Source of the DNA: Glycomyces tritici
GTDB taxonomy: Bacteria; Actinomycetota; Actinomycetes; Mycobacteriales; Micromonosporaceae
Reading direction: 5' to 3'
Assembly (NCBI RefSeq): GCF_030403505.1
Contig: NZ_JAUEMJ010000004.1
Location: 248,001 to 312,000, forward strand
DNA length: 64,000 nt
Under the pieces are notes generated by a model. The model was not told the DNA's origin, did not search any database, and saw only the letters and a program-made list of their open reading frames with translations. Made by a program: the position numbers and the translations under genes. Below, piece by piece: positions 34,608 through 42,295 of the stretch. Each line of letters starts with the position of its first letter. Positions within the stretch are counted from its first letter, which is position 1.

Positions 34608-35345
34608 ATGTCCGTCGCTTTCGTCTCCGGTGCTTCGCGCGGCCTGGGCGCCGTCATCGCGCGGCGGCTCGCCGCCGACGGGTTCGCCGTCGCGGTCAAC
34701 TACGCGAAGGGCCGCGAAGGCGCCGAGAAGGTCGTCGCCGACATCCGCGGGGCGGGCGGGACCGCTGCGGCGTTCGGCGGCGACGTGACCGATGAGGCCG
34801 CGGTGGAGGACATGACGGCGCGCGTCCGCGCCGAACTCGGGCCCGTCACGGTGCTCGTGGCCAACGCGACCGGCCCGCAGCCGGAAGTGCCGCTCGACCG
34901 GCTCGAGTGGCAGGACCACCTGGACCAGTTGGCGTTCTTCGTCAAGAGCCCCACGCTCCTGCTCCGCGCGGTCCTGGCGGACATGCGCGCGGCCGGCGGC
35001 GGGCGCGTGGTCCAGATCGGGTCGGACATGTTCGAGCGCGCGCTGCCCGGCTTCTCCGCGTACAACGCCGCGAAGGGCGCGCAGTGGGGGCTCACCCGCA
35101 CGTGGGCGCGGGAACTGGGGGCCGACGGCATCACCGTCAACCTGGTCGCACCGGGCTGGGTGCCGGTCGAGCGGCACGGCGAACTCACGGACGCCGACCT
35201 CGCCGGGTACGTGGCCGAGGTGCCCATGGGCCGCATCGGCAAGCCCGACGACATCGCCGCCGCGGTCTCGTACCTGGCGTCAGAAGCCGCGAGCTTCGTG
35301 ACCGGGCAGCGGATCACGGTCAACGGCGGCCACAACATGGACTAG
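34608..35345 (+). CDS. Short-chain dehydrogenase/reductase
   Basis: A 245-aa classical SDR. Cofactor motif GASRGLGAVIA (8-18), GDVTDEAAVEDM near 58, VLVANATGP near 82 (family NNAG), catalytic serine region VVQIGSDMFE near 134, YNAAK (catalytic Tyr and Lys) near 147, and the APGWVPVERHGE and SEAASFVTGQRITVNGGHNMD C-terminal signature. Closest in plan to 3-oxoacyl-ACP reductases (FabG), but no other fatty-acid gene is near, so the substrate is open. ATG 34608 has GGAGGTA upstream at six bases. Confidence 0.88.
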   Translation: MSVAFVSGASRGLGAVIARRLAADGFAVAVNYAKGREGAEKVVADIRGAGGTAAAFGGDVTDEAAVEDMTARVRAELGPVTVLVANATGPQPEVPLDRLEWQDHLDQLAFFVKSPTLLLRAVLADMRAAGGGRVVQIGSDMFERALPGFSAYNAAKGAQWGLTRTWARELGADGITVNLVAPGWVPVERHGELTDADLAGYVAEVPMGRIGKPDDIAAAVSYLASEAASFVTGQRITVNGGHNMD

Positions 35346-35352
35346 CGGTCCC

Positions 35353-36345
35353 CTAGGGCGCGACCGCGATCTGGGCGACGACCGCGAGGTGGTCCGTGCC
35401 TTCGATCTCCGTGAACTCCACCGAGTCGGCTTGCAGGCCGCTGGTGGTGAAGACGTGGTCGATCTGGGTGCGCAGCAGGCCGGGCGCGCTCGCGGGCCAC
35501 GTGCCGTGCAGGCCGTCGCCGGTCGATGCGGCGGCGTCGGTGCAGCCGTCCATGGCGGTTCTCAGCGCACTGTGGTCGAGCGTCGCGTTGAAGTCCCCGG
35601 CGATGATCGCCGTGTCGCGATCGCAGAACCCTTGGAGCCCTTGCAGGTCACCGCGCCAGCTGTCCGCGGCGAACGGCAGCGGCGGGTAGGCGTGGAAGGC
35701 CAGGAAGCGCAGCGAGCCGAGCTCGCCGCCGGAGAGCTCCCAGATCGGGAACGAGCCCGCGGTCGACGCCTCGGCCGAGACCGCGCCCAGGTCGGTCCGG
35801 TACAGCACCGACACCGCGTCCACCGCCTCATCCGAGAGCTGCAGGCTGACGCCGGTGTAGCCGTCCCCCACAGCCGCCTCCAGTAGGAGCCGGAAGTCCT
35901 CGCCCGCTTCGGGAAGCGCCACCAGGTCCGCACTGCTGTTCACGATCACCGCGGCGACCTCTTCGACAGATGCACTGCCGCCCTTGACATTGATCGTCGC
36001 CACGGTGAACGTCCCGGTCGCGCCCTCCAGGCCCGGATCGGGGACCGCCCGATGGGCCATGGAGCCGGCCGCGAGGACGCAGGCCAGGAGACCTGAGGCC
36101 GCAGCCCAGCGCACGGCCGGGCGGCGGACGAACATCAGGCCCACCCCCGCGATCGCCAGCACGACGACGAGAACGGGCCTGAACGCGATGGCCTGGGCGA
36201 ACGGCGTCCAATGGTCCAAGCGAACCGCATCGGACAGGACCGCCAGTCCGGCGGCGACGAACCCCGCCACCGCGGCCCAGGCATAGGTGCGGCGCCGCGG
36301 AGTCCCGGAAACGCGCTGCTCACTGTCGGTTCGCTGCACAGCCAT
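35353..36345 (-). CDS. Membrane-anchored endonuclease/exonuclease/phosphatase
   Basis: A 330-aa protein. Residues 1-22 are polar, then three transmembrane helices (TYAWAAVAGFVAAGLAVLSDAV, FRPVLVVVLAIAGVGLMFV, RWAAASGLLACVLAAGSMA) are followed by an EEP domain outside: TFTVATINVKGG near 113 (metal Asn), DLVALPEAGEDF near 139, YPPLPFAADSWRGDL near 215, IIAGDFNATLDH near 249, IDHVF near 289 and GTDHLAVVA near 315, all catalytic residues present. Family members hydrolyse phosphodiesters or phosphate esters. The stop lies eight bases beyond the convergent dehydrogenase. ATG 36345 fits the first hydrophobic helix. Substrate unknown. Confidence 0.85.
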   Translation of the reverse strand: MAVQRTDSEQRVSGTPRRRTYAWAAVAGFVAAGLAVLSDAVRLDHWTPFAQAIAFRPVLVVVLAIAGVGLMFVRRPAVRWAAASGLLACVLAAGSMAHRAVPDPGLEGATGTFTVATINVKGGSASVEEVAAVIVNSSADLVALPEAGEDFRLLLEAAVGDGYTGVSLQLSDEAVDAVSVLYRTDLGAVSAEASTAGSFPIWELSGGELGSLRFLAFHAYPPLPFAADSWRGDLQGLQGFCDRDTAIIAGDFNATLDHSALRTAMDGCTDAAASTGDGLHGTWPASAPGLLRTQIDHVFTTSGLQADSVEFTEIEGTDHLAVVAQIAVAP

Positions 36346-36465
36346 GGCCTTTCCGCAAGGGGCTCGGACAGGCCGGAGTCTACGAGGCCGAGCGGTGGGC
36401 GCCAAGCATTTCAGGGACTTGAGCGCGCCGACCACGGCGGCGGTCCGACAACGCGTCCGGCGCCC

Positions 36466-37104
36466 TCACACCCTGCGCATCGCGAGGATCTTCGCCGGCA
36501 GCCAGGGGTAGCTCCCGCACGTCCGCCGGGAGTACAGCACCGCGCGGAAGTACCAGAGCACGAGCATCGGCGCCACCGGCGGCACCACGAGCAGCATCAG
36601 CCACGGCCCCCCGCCCCCGAACGCCAGCATCGCGACGAACGCCAGGATCAGCGGCGACGCGACCGTGCTCAGCACGCAGACGGCGCGCCCGGGCCGGTGC
36701 AGCCCGAGCCAGACACGAACGCACGCAACGAATCCGAACACCAGGGTCGCGGCGAGGACCGCCATGACGGCACCGCAGACGATCATCACGGTGTCCGAGT
36801 CGCCGAGCCCCTTGCCGACCATCACTCCCCCGAACAGCAGGCTCAGGAGTGACAAGAGCGCCGACCCGTACACCGGCACCGCGATCAGGTAGCACACGAT
36901 CTGCTTGGGGCCCTGGAGGTCTCGCACCCTGACCCGGTGCGGGCACGCGCCCGGGGCGACGGCCGGGTGGGAAGCGCCCCTGAACGAGGCGACGCTGCGC
37001 CCCTGAGCCCAGCCCGGATCCTCACCCGCGCCCGGCGCGAACGGCGCCGGCTCAACGGTGATGAGCGGCCCGGGCAGTGCCGCTTCAGCAGGTTCGCGAT
37101 CCAT
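36466..37104 (-). CDS. CPH-module membrane protein (one module)
   Basis: A 212-aa membrane protein. A disordered N-terminus (about 50 residues) leads to the motif ACPHRVRVRDLQGPKQ, then four transmembrane helices, and ends with AVLYSRRTCGSYPWLPAKILAMRRV. The same frame CPHxxxxxDL ... LYxRxTCxxxPxLPxxI appears twice in the next gene upstream. The paired cysteines suggest a metal or disulfide, but no known fold is recognised. ATG 37104; weak GAAAG ribosome site. Confidence 0.65.
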   Translation of the reverse strand: MDREPAEAALPGPLITVEPAPFAPGAGEDPGWAQGRSVASFRGASHPAVAPGACPHRVRVRDLQGPKQIVCYLIAVPVYGSALLSLLSLLFGGVMVGKGLGDSDTVMIVCGAVMAVLAATLVFGFVACVRVWLGLHRPGRAVCVLSTVASPLILAFVAMLAFGGGGPWLMLLVVPPVAPMLVLWYFRAVLYSRRTCGSYPWLPAKILAMRRV

Positions 37105-37214
37105 TCAGGCGCTTTCGAGAACGAAGGAGGAGGCCCCTCGCGACCGGGGGTCTCAACATCCTAACGAACAGCGACACCCCGCACGGGCCCGCGACGCAGC
37201 GCACCATCGGTCGA

Positions 37215-38393
37215 TCAGGCCTTGAGCATCCTCTGGACCACGGGCGGCGGCTCACGCAGGGACGCGCACTCGGAGCGGGGCGGGAGATGCTTCATCGCGT
37301 ATGCCGCGCTGGAAGCCCAATAGATCGTCAGCACGATGACGGCGAGCGACAGGTGCATGCTGAGACCGGCCCACAGTCCTGCGAGGAGTGTCATGGCGTA
37401 ACCGGTGAAAGCGCCGACGTACATGCCCGGCGAAACTCGGTGGTAGCGCTTCGAGTGGGTCCAGATCTCGCTGAGGGAGAACAGGTTTCCCACCGGCAGC
37501 AGTATTCCGAGTGCGATGAGGACGAACTCGTCCCCCTCGAAGGAGAAGGGCGGGGAGACCGGCACCGACCACAGGAGGAGCACGGCGGCGATATATCCGA
37601 TGAGCAGAAAGGTGTTCGCGACGGAGAGGACCCGGTATCGGACACGGAGATCGCCGAAGGCGATCTGATGCGGGCAGTCGGCAATGCGGAACCGCGCCGT
37701 CTCGTCCTTCAGCAGGGCGCGGATCGCGGGCGGCAGACCGGGGTGGGTCCGGCAGGTGCCCCTGGCATACAACGAGTTCCGGAATGCGATGAGCTGCCAC
37801 AGAACCAAGGCGTACGGCACCGCAGCGACGGCGAGGAGCAGATGCTTCGAGTCGACGATCGTCAGGAACAGCGCCAAGCCCAGGAGATGCACCAGGAATC
37901 CGGACACGGCGAGCCCGATCACCAAGTCCTTCGGGCGGTGCAGCCGTCTCCACGCTGACGCCAGCGCCACAGCGCTGACCGCTTGCAGCACAGCACCGCA
38001 GGCCAACGCCAGCCCGCCGATGGCAGGCAGCTGGGCGCCCTTCTCGATCCCCGCGGTCATGCCTGCGAGCCCTGCGAACAGGCCGATCACGACGACCGCC
38101 CAGCTCGTCCAGATGGCCAGGACGGCGAGCGCGCGTCTCGTGCGGCCCTTCGTGTTCAGATCGGCGAACCGCACCCAGTGCGGGCACTTGCGGCGCTCGG
38201 TCCGGGTCATGACCGGCTCGGCCCATCCCGGAGTGCCGGCGCTCGGGACCGGCGCGGCCTCGACGGAGATCTGCGGGTCGGCTCGCGGGGGTTCGACCGG
38301 GCCATCGGGAAGCGGGGGTTCGGGCGGGCCGCCGGGAAGGAGGGCTTCCGCGGGGCCGTCGGAACGCGGGGGTTCAAGGGTCTCGTATGACAT
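37215..38393 (-). CDS. CPH-module membrane protein (two modules)
   Basis: A 392-aa membrane protein with a proline-rich N-terminus (residues 1-50) and two tandem modules. Module 1: KCPHWVRFADLNTKGR near 68, four helices, then SLYARGTCRTHPGLPPAIRALLKDE near 210. Module 2: DCPHQIAFGDLRVRYR near 240, four helices, then PPRSECASLREPPPVVQRMLKA at the end. The next gene encodes one more copy. It is followed by 110 bases and then the single-module gene. Likely duplication within and between genes. Function unknown. Confidence 0.65.
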   Translation of the reverse strand: MSYETLEPPRSDGPAEALLPGGPPEPPLPDGPVEPPRADPQISVEAAPVPSAGTPGWAEPVMTRTERRKCPHWVRFADLNTKGRTRRALAVLAIWTSWAVVVIGLFAGLAGMTAGIEKGAQLPAIGGLALACGAVLQAVSAVALASAWRRLHRPKDLVIGLAVSGFLVHLLGLALFLTIVDSKHLLLAVAAVPYALVLWQLIAFRNSLYARGTCRTHPGLPPAIRALLKDETARFRIADCPHQIAFGDLRVRYRVLSVANTFLLIGYIAAVLLLWSVPVSPPFSFEGDEFVLIALGILLPVGNLFSLSEIWTHSKRYHRVSPGMYVGAFTGYAMTLLAGLWAGLSMHLSLAVIVLTIYWASSAAYAMKHLPPRSECASLREPPPVVQRMLKA

Positions 38394-38418
38394 TGTGGGG
38401 CTTTCGATCGGGCAAAGG

Positions 38419-38452
38419 GCGAGGTCCCGGCCGTGTTCGGCGGGGACCTCGC
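38419..38452 (-). terminator. Terminator after the exporter operon
   Basis: GCGAGGTCCC at 38419-38428 pairs with GGGACCTCGC at 38443-38452; on the minus strand CCTTTGCCC follows. It lies 23 bases after the second exporter stop and before the CPH-module gene. Confidence 0.7.
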
Positions 38453-38475
38453 GAATTGTAGGGTGTTCGGCTCGG

Positions 38476-40269
38476 TCAGCGGTAGGCGGAGCTCTGGAGC
38501 GAGTACAGCTCCGCGTAGGCGCCGCCGCGGGCCATGAGTTCGTCGTGGGTGCCCGATTCGGCGACGCGGCCCTGCTCCAGGACGATGATGAGGTCGGCCA
38601 TCGACACCGTGGAGAAGCGGTGGGAGACGAGGACGGTGACCGTGCCGCGCTGGCGGCCCGCGTGGACCTCTTCGGCGAAGCGCTCGAAGAGGGCGTGCTC
38701 GGTCTGGGGGTCGAGGGCGGCGGTCGGCTCGTCGAAGAGGACGAGGAGCGGGTCTCTTCGCATGCGGCCGCGGCCGATCGCGAGTTTCTGCCACTGGCCG
38801 CCGGAGAGGTCGGTGCCGTCGTCCCAGCGGGTGCCGAGGCGGGTGTCGAGTCCGGCGGGGAGGTCGTCGATGACGTCGTCGGCTCCGGCGCGGACCATTG
38901 CGGCGCGCACGGTCTCGTCGTCGAAGCCGCCTCTGAGGTCGCCGATGCCGATCGTCTCGCGGGCGGTGAACTCGAAGCGGGTGAAGTCCTGGAAGGTCGC
39001 GCCGATGCGCTCGCGCCAGGCGTCCACTTCGAAATCGGTCAGGGCGTTGTCGTCGACGCGGATGCGACCTGCGGTCGGCTGGTAGAAACCGGACAGGAGT
39101 TTGACGAGGGTGGTCTTGCCCGCGCCGTTCTCGCCGACGAGCGCGACGACCTTCCCGGCGGGGAGGTGCAGGTCCACGTCGTCGAGGGACTGGCGTTCGG
39201 ATTCGGGGTAGGAGAAGGAGACGCCTTCGAGGGTGATGCCGTTCGTGAGGCGTTCGGGGACGTCGAAGGGCACCGCCGGGCCGCTGGACTGCGCGGCGTA
39301 GTCGCGCAGCCGGCCGATGCGCTCGCCCATCTTGGCGAGGCGGGCCATGAACATGCCTTGGAAGGCGACGTTCGCGGCGGCCCCGGCGACCATGCCGATG
39401 AGGCCGACGAGGAGGACGACGTCGCCGGCGGTGGCCTGGCCGCGGATCGCGAGGTAGAGGACGATGCCGATCCCGGCGGCCATGCCGAGCGCGGAGAGCA
39501 GGCCTTCGCCGGTGGCGAGCCGGGCGGCCCGCCACTGGCCGCGGTTGCGTTCGGCGACGACGGCGGCTCCAGACTCGTGGTGGCGCTCGGCGACCGCCGC
39601 CGCGGAGCCGAAGATGCGCAGTTCCTTGCCGGATTCGCCGAGCGTGGCGACCTCGAAGAGGTGGCGGCGCTTGCGTTCGGGTTCGCTGGTGGCCGCGTAG
39701 ACCTCGTCCTCGATCATGCCGGCCCGGTGGGCGATCGCCATGGCCACCAATGCGAGCAGCGGGAACACGAGCAGCAGCGGGTGGACCTGGAAGAGGAGCG
39801 CGCCGCCGACGATGATGGTGACGATGGCGCGCAGCCACTGGGCGAGCTGGTTGACGCCGCCGGCGAGGAGCCAGCGGTTCTCGCGGATGTACTGGACCTC
39901 GTCGAGGTAGTCGGGCCGCTCGTGGTGGTCGAGTCCCGGCGGTGTGCCCATGAGCACCATGAGTTCGCGGTCCGAGGCGCGGGCGGTGTGGTCGAGGACG
40001 AGGAACACGAACTTGACGTAGACGAAGACGACGGTCCAGATCAAGGCGACGCCGATGCCGAGTCCGGCCGCGGCGAGGAGGGCCTCCCGGTCGTTCCCGG
40101 CCTGGACGGCGTCGATGACGACCTTCGTCGAGTAGACGAGCAGGGGCATGAGGATCGCCTGGACGATGCCCAGGACGATCAGGGCGGTGATGGCCTTCGG
40201 GTGCGAGCGGTAGCCGACGGCGAGGCCGTCTTTCAAGCCGCGCAGGCGTTTCGCGATGGTGTCGATCAT
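38476..40269 (-). CDS. ABC exporter, fused membrane and ATPase domain (second of pair)
   Basis: A 597-aa half-transporter. About six transmembrane helices in residues 25-330 and an ATPase from 340: VSFSYPESERQSLDD, Walker A GENGAGKTTLVK near 385, TFQDFTRFEF (Q-loop), signature DLSGGQWQKLAIGRG near 500, Walker B LLVLFDEPTAALDPQTE, H-loop LVSHRFSTV. It is eight bases downstream of a paralogue, so the two likely form a heterodimer, though both ATP sites look intact. These exporters move lipids, peptides or drugs. ATG 40269 has AGGAG five bases upstream. Confidence 0.9.
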   Translation of the reverse strand: MIDTIAKRLRGLKDGLAVGYRSHPKAITALIVLGIVQAILMPLLVYSTKVVIDAVQAGNDREALLAAAGLGIGVALIWTVVFVYVKFVFLVLDHTARASDRELMVLMGTPPGLDHHERPDYLDEVQYIRENRWLLAGGVNQLAQWLRAIVTIIVGGALLFQVHPLLLVFPLLALVAMAIAHRAGMIEDEVYAATSEPERKRRHLFEVATLGESGKELRIFGSAAAVAERHHESGAAVVAERNRGQWRAARLATGEGLLSALGMAAGIGIVLYLAIRGQATAGDVVLLVGLIGMVAGAAANVAFQGMFMARLAKMGERIGRLRDYAAQSSGPAVPFDVPERLTNGITLEGVSFSYPESERQSLDDVDLHLPAGKVVALVGENGAGKTTLVKLLSGFYQPTAGRIRVDDNALTDFEVDAWRERIGATFQDFTRFEFTARETIGIGDLRGGFDDETVRAAMVRAGADDVIDDLPAGLDTRLGTRWDDGTDLSGGQWQKLAIGRGRMRRDPLLVLFDEPTAALDPQTEHALFERFAEEVHAGRQRGTVTVLVSHRFSTVSMADLIIVLEQGRVAESGTHDELMARGGAYAELYSLQSSAYR

Positions 40270-40277
40270 GGGGGCTC

Positions 40278-42125
40278 CTAGGCGAGGGGTGACCGGGCGA
40301 GGCGGTTGGCTTGGAGGGTGAAGGCTTCGGCATAGCGTCCGCCGAGGCGCATCAGCTCGTCGTGACCGCCGTCTTCGACGACTTTGCCGCCGTCGAGGAC
40401 GACGATGCGGTCGGCGCGGCGCACCGTGGAGAAGCGGTGCGAGATGACGATCGTGGTCAGGCCCGCGGTGATGTCGAGGAACTGCTCGTAGAGCTCGGCT
40501 TCGGCACGCACGTCCAGCGCGGCGGCGGGCTCGTCGAGGATGAGGATCTTCGCCCCGGCCTGGACGGCGAACAGGGCGCGGGCCAGGGCGATCCGCTGCC
40601 ATTGGCCGCCGGAGAGGTCGGTGCCGCCCTGGTACTCGCTCGACAGGACGGTGTCGAGTCCATTGGGGAGCGAGTCGATGAGGGCGCGGATGCCCATGGG
40701 CTCGCAGGCCTTCCAGATCCGCTCGATGTCCCCGGCCAGGTGCGGGGCGCCGAGGGTGATGTTGTCGCGCACCGTGAGCTGGTAGCGGGTGAAGTCCTGG
40801 AACAGGGCCGAGAGGCGGGTGCGCCAGACCGCCGGGTCGACTCCGGCGAGGTCGACACCGTCCACAGTGATCTTCCCGCCGGTGGGCTCGTAGAGTCCGG
40901 CGAGGAGCTTCACGAGGCTGGTCTTGCCGGCGCCGTTGTGGCCCACCACGGCCAGGGAGGTCCCGGCCTTGATCTCCAGGTCGAGCCCGCCGATCACGGG
41001 CCGTTCGGAGCCCGGGTAGGCGAAGTCGACGCGCTCGAACCGCACGGCCTGCTCGGGGGCGGCGGCGGGGAGCTCGGCGGTGACGGGGCGCTCGTCGGCG
41101 ACCAGCTCCGATTCGAGGGCGAGGGCCTTCGGCACGGGCAGCGAACCGAGCGCGAGGAACGCAGCCACGTCGTCGAAGGCGGTGAAGTTGAACATCGTGG
41201 TCAGCGCGACCAGATACACCGAGAGCGCGGCGAAGCCGACGGCACCGTCGAGGCCGGACTGGACGAGCAGCAGCGCGGTGGCGGCGGTGAGCACGAGCAG
41301 GGCGCCGATGACGCCGACGGCGGTGCGGGCGCGCAGGCGCAGGAACCGGCCCGAGTACGCCATCCGATCGGCCCATTGGCGGTCGTACCGCTCGAGGAGC
41401 CAGCCCATGAGGCCCCAGACGCGGATCTCCTTGGCGGGCTCGGAGGTCACGGCGAGGTCGCGCATGTACTCGCTCTCGCGCATCTCGGTGGAGCGCAGGT
41501 AGGCGGTCTTGCCGACCCGCGTGTACTCGTGCTGCATGGCGATGAAGATCGCGGGCCAGGCCACGAGCCAGGCGAGGCCGACCCAGACGTTGAAGAAGCA
41601 CAGCACGATCGAGGCCCCGGCGGCGGCGAGGAACTCGGGGGCGATCGCCGCGAGCCCGCGGACCGCGCGCTCGGGCCGGACGTGGTCGCTGCCGAGCTGG
41701 CGGGCGATGCGCAGGAGCGCGAGCACGTCGTCGTCCTCGAGGTGCGCGACCCCGGTGGGCCGGGCGACGGCGGCGACGAGGCGGTCCTGGAGGAGCAGCT
41801 CGAGTTCGCGGCCGAGGTTGTAGGCGTTGGCGCGGTGGACGTTGTCGGCGAGGCGCCCGAGCAGGAGCGCGGTGACGCCCGCCGCGAGGAGCAGGTAGGC
41901 GTGGCGGGCTGCGGGCGAGCCGGGCCCGGCGTCGGCGGCGTCGGGCACGGCGCCGATGAGGAGGCCGGTCGCGACGGTCATGGCGAGCGGGAGCGCCGCC
42001 ACCAGGACCGTGGTGACCGCGAAGACGGCGGTCCGGGGCCGGCTGATCTGCGGCAGGAGCCTGACGACCGTGAGCACGGCCCGGCCGGCCTCGAAGCGCA
42101 CCGGTTTGGCATTCGGGGGTGTCAT
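40278..42125 (-). CDS. ABC exporter, fused membrane and ATPase domain (first of pair)
   Basis: A 615-aa half-transporter. Transmembrane part to about residue 330 with helices near 30-55, 75-92, 160-185 and 255-300; ATPase with VDFAYPGSERPVIGG, Walker A GHNGAGKTSLVK near 390, LFQDFTRYQL, signature DLSGGQWQRIALARAL near 515, Walker B KILILDEPAAALDVRAE (P replaces T after DEP), H-loop VISHRFSTV. Both genes share the QDFTR Q-loop. The start codon at 42125 is preceded by a 16-bp palindrome instead of a clear ribosome site, so expression may be controlled there. Confidence 0.9.
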   Translation of the reverse strand: MTPPNAKPVRFEAGRAVLTVVRLLPQISRPRTAVFAVTTVLVAALPLAMTVATGLLIGAVPDAADAGPGSPAARHAYLLLAAGVTALLLGRLADNVHRANAYNLGRELELLLQDRLVAAVARPTGVAHLEDDDVLALLRIARQLGSDHVRPERAVRGLAAIAPEFLAAAGASIVLCFFNVWVGLAWLVAWPAIFIAMQHEYTRVGKTAYLRSTEMRESEYMRDLAVTSEPAKEIRVWGLMGWLLERYDRQWADRMAYSGRFLRLRARTAVGVIGALLVLTAATALLLVQSGLDGAVGFAALSVYLVALTTMFNFTAFDDVAAFLALGSLPVPKALALESELVADERPVTAELPAAAPEQAVRFERVDFAYPGSERPVIGGLDLEIKAGTSLAVVGHNGAGKTSLVKLLAGLYEPTGGKITVDGVDLAGVDPAVWRTRLSALFQDFTRYQLTVRDNITLGAPHLAGDIERIWKACEPMGIRALIDSLPNGLDTVLSSEYQGGTDLSGGQWQRIALARALFAVQAGAKILILDEPAAALDVRAEAELYEQFLDITAGLTTIVISHRFSTVRRADRIVVLDGGKVVEDGGHDELMRLGGRYAEAFTLQANRLARSPLA

Positions 42126-42134
42126 ACAAATCCG

Positions 42135-42150
42135 ATCATGACGTCATGAT
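42135..42150. promoter_or_regulatory. 16-bp palindromic operator candidate before the exporter pair
   Basis: ATCATGACGTCATGAT, perfectly self-complementary, ends nine bases before the exporter ATG. The spacing would let a bound dimeric repressor (TetR, GntR or MarR size) block transcription. No regulator gene lies adjacent. Confidence 0.6.
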
Positions 42151-42259
42151 GACTGTTCCACGACACCATAGCGGAGCCTGGAAGCGCTCGCAAGCCCCGA
42201 TCCCCATGCCCCGGCAGGGCCTAGCGATCCGGCCCGTCACTGCCGCGACCCGGCTCTCC

Positions 42260-42287
42260 TTCGACCGTCCGGCACCGCGGGTAGTGT
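42260..42287 (+). promoter_or_regulatory. Candidate promoter of the ABC-F gene, leaderless
   Basis: TTCGAC (42260-42265), 16-base spacer, TAGTGT (42282-42287), then the GTG start eight bases further. There is no ribosome site before the GTG, so a leaderless message is likely. Confidence 0.5.
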
Positions 42288-42295
42288 TGTGCCTC

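Noticed and set aside
38476..42129. A single 1217-codon fused exporter gene
   Set aside because: The reading frame runs through the stop region of the first exporter in another frame; two genes with separate starts at 42125 and 40269, each with complete domains, explain it better.
40311..42149. A 612-codon plus-strand frame opposite the first exporter
   Set aside because: Acidic shadow of an ABC exporter gene.
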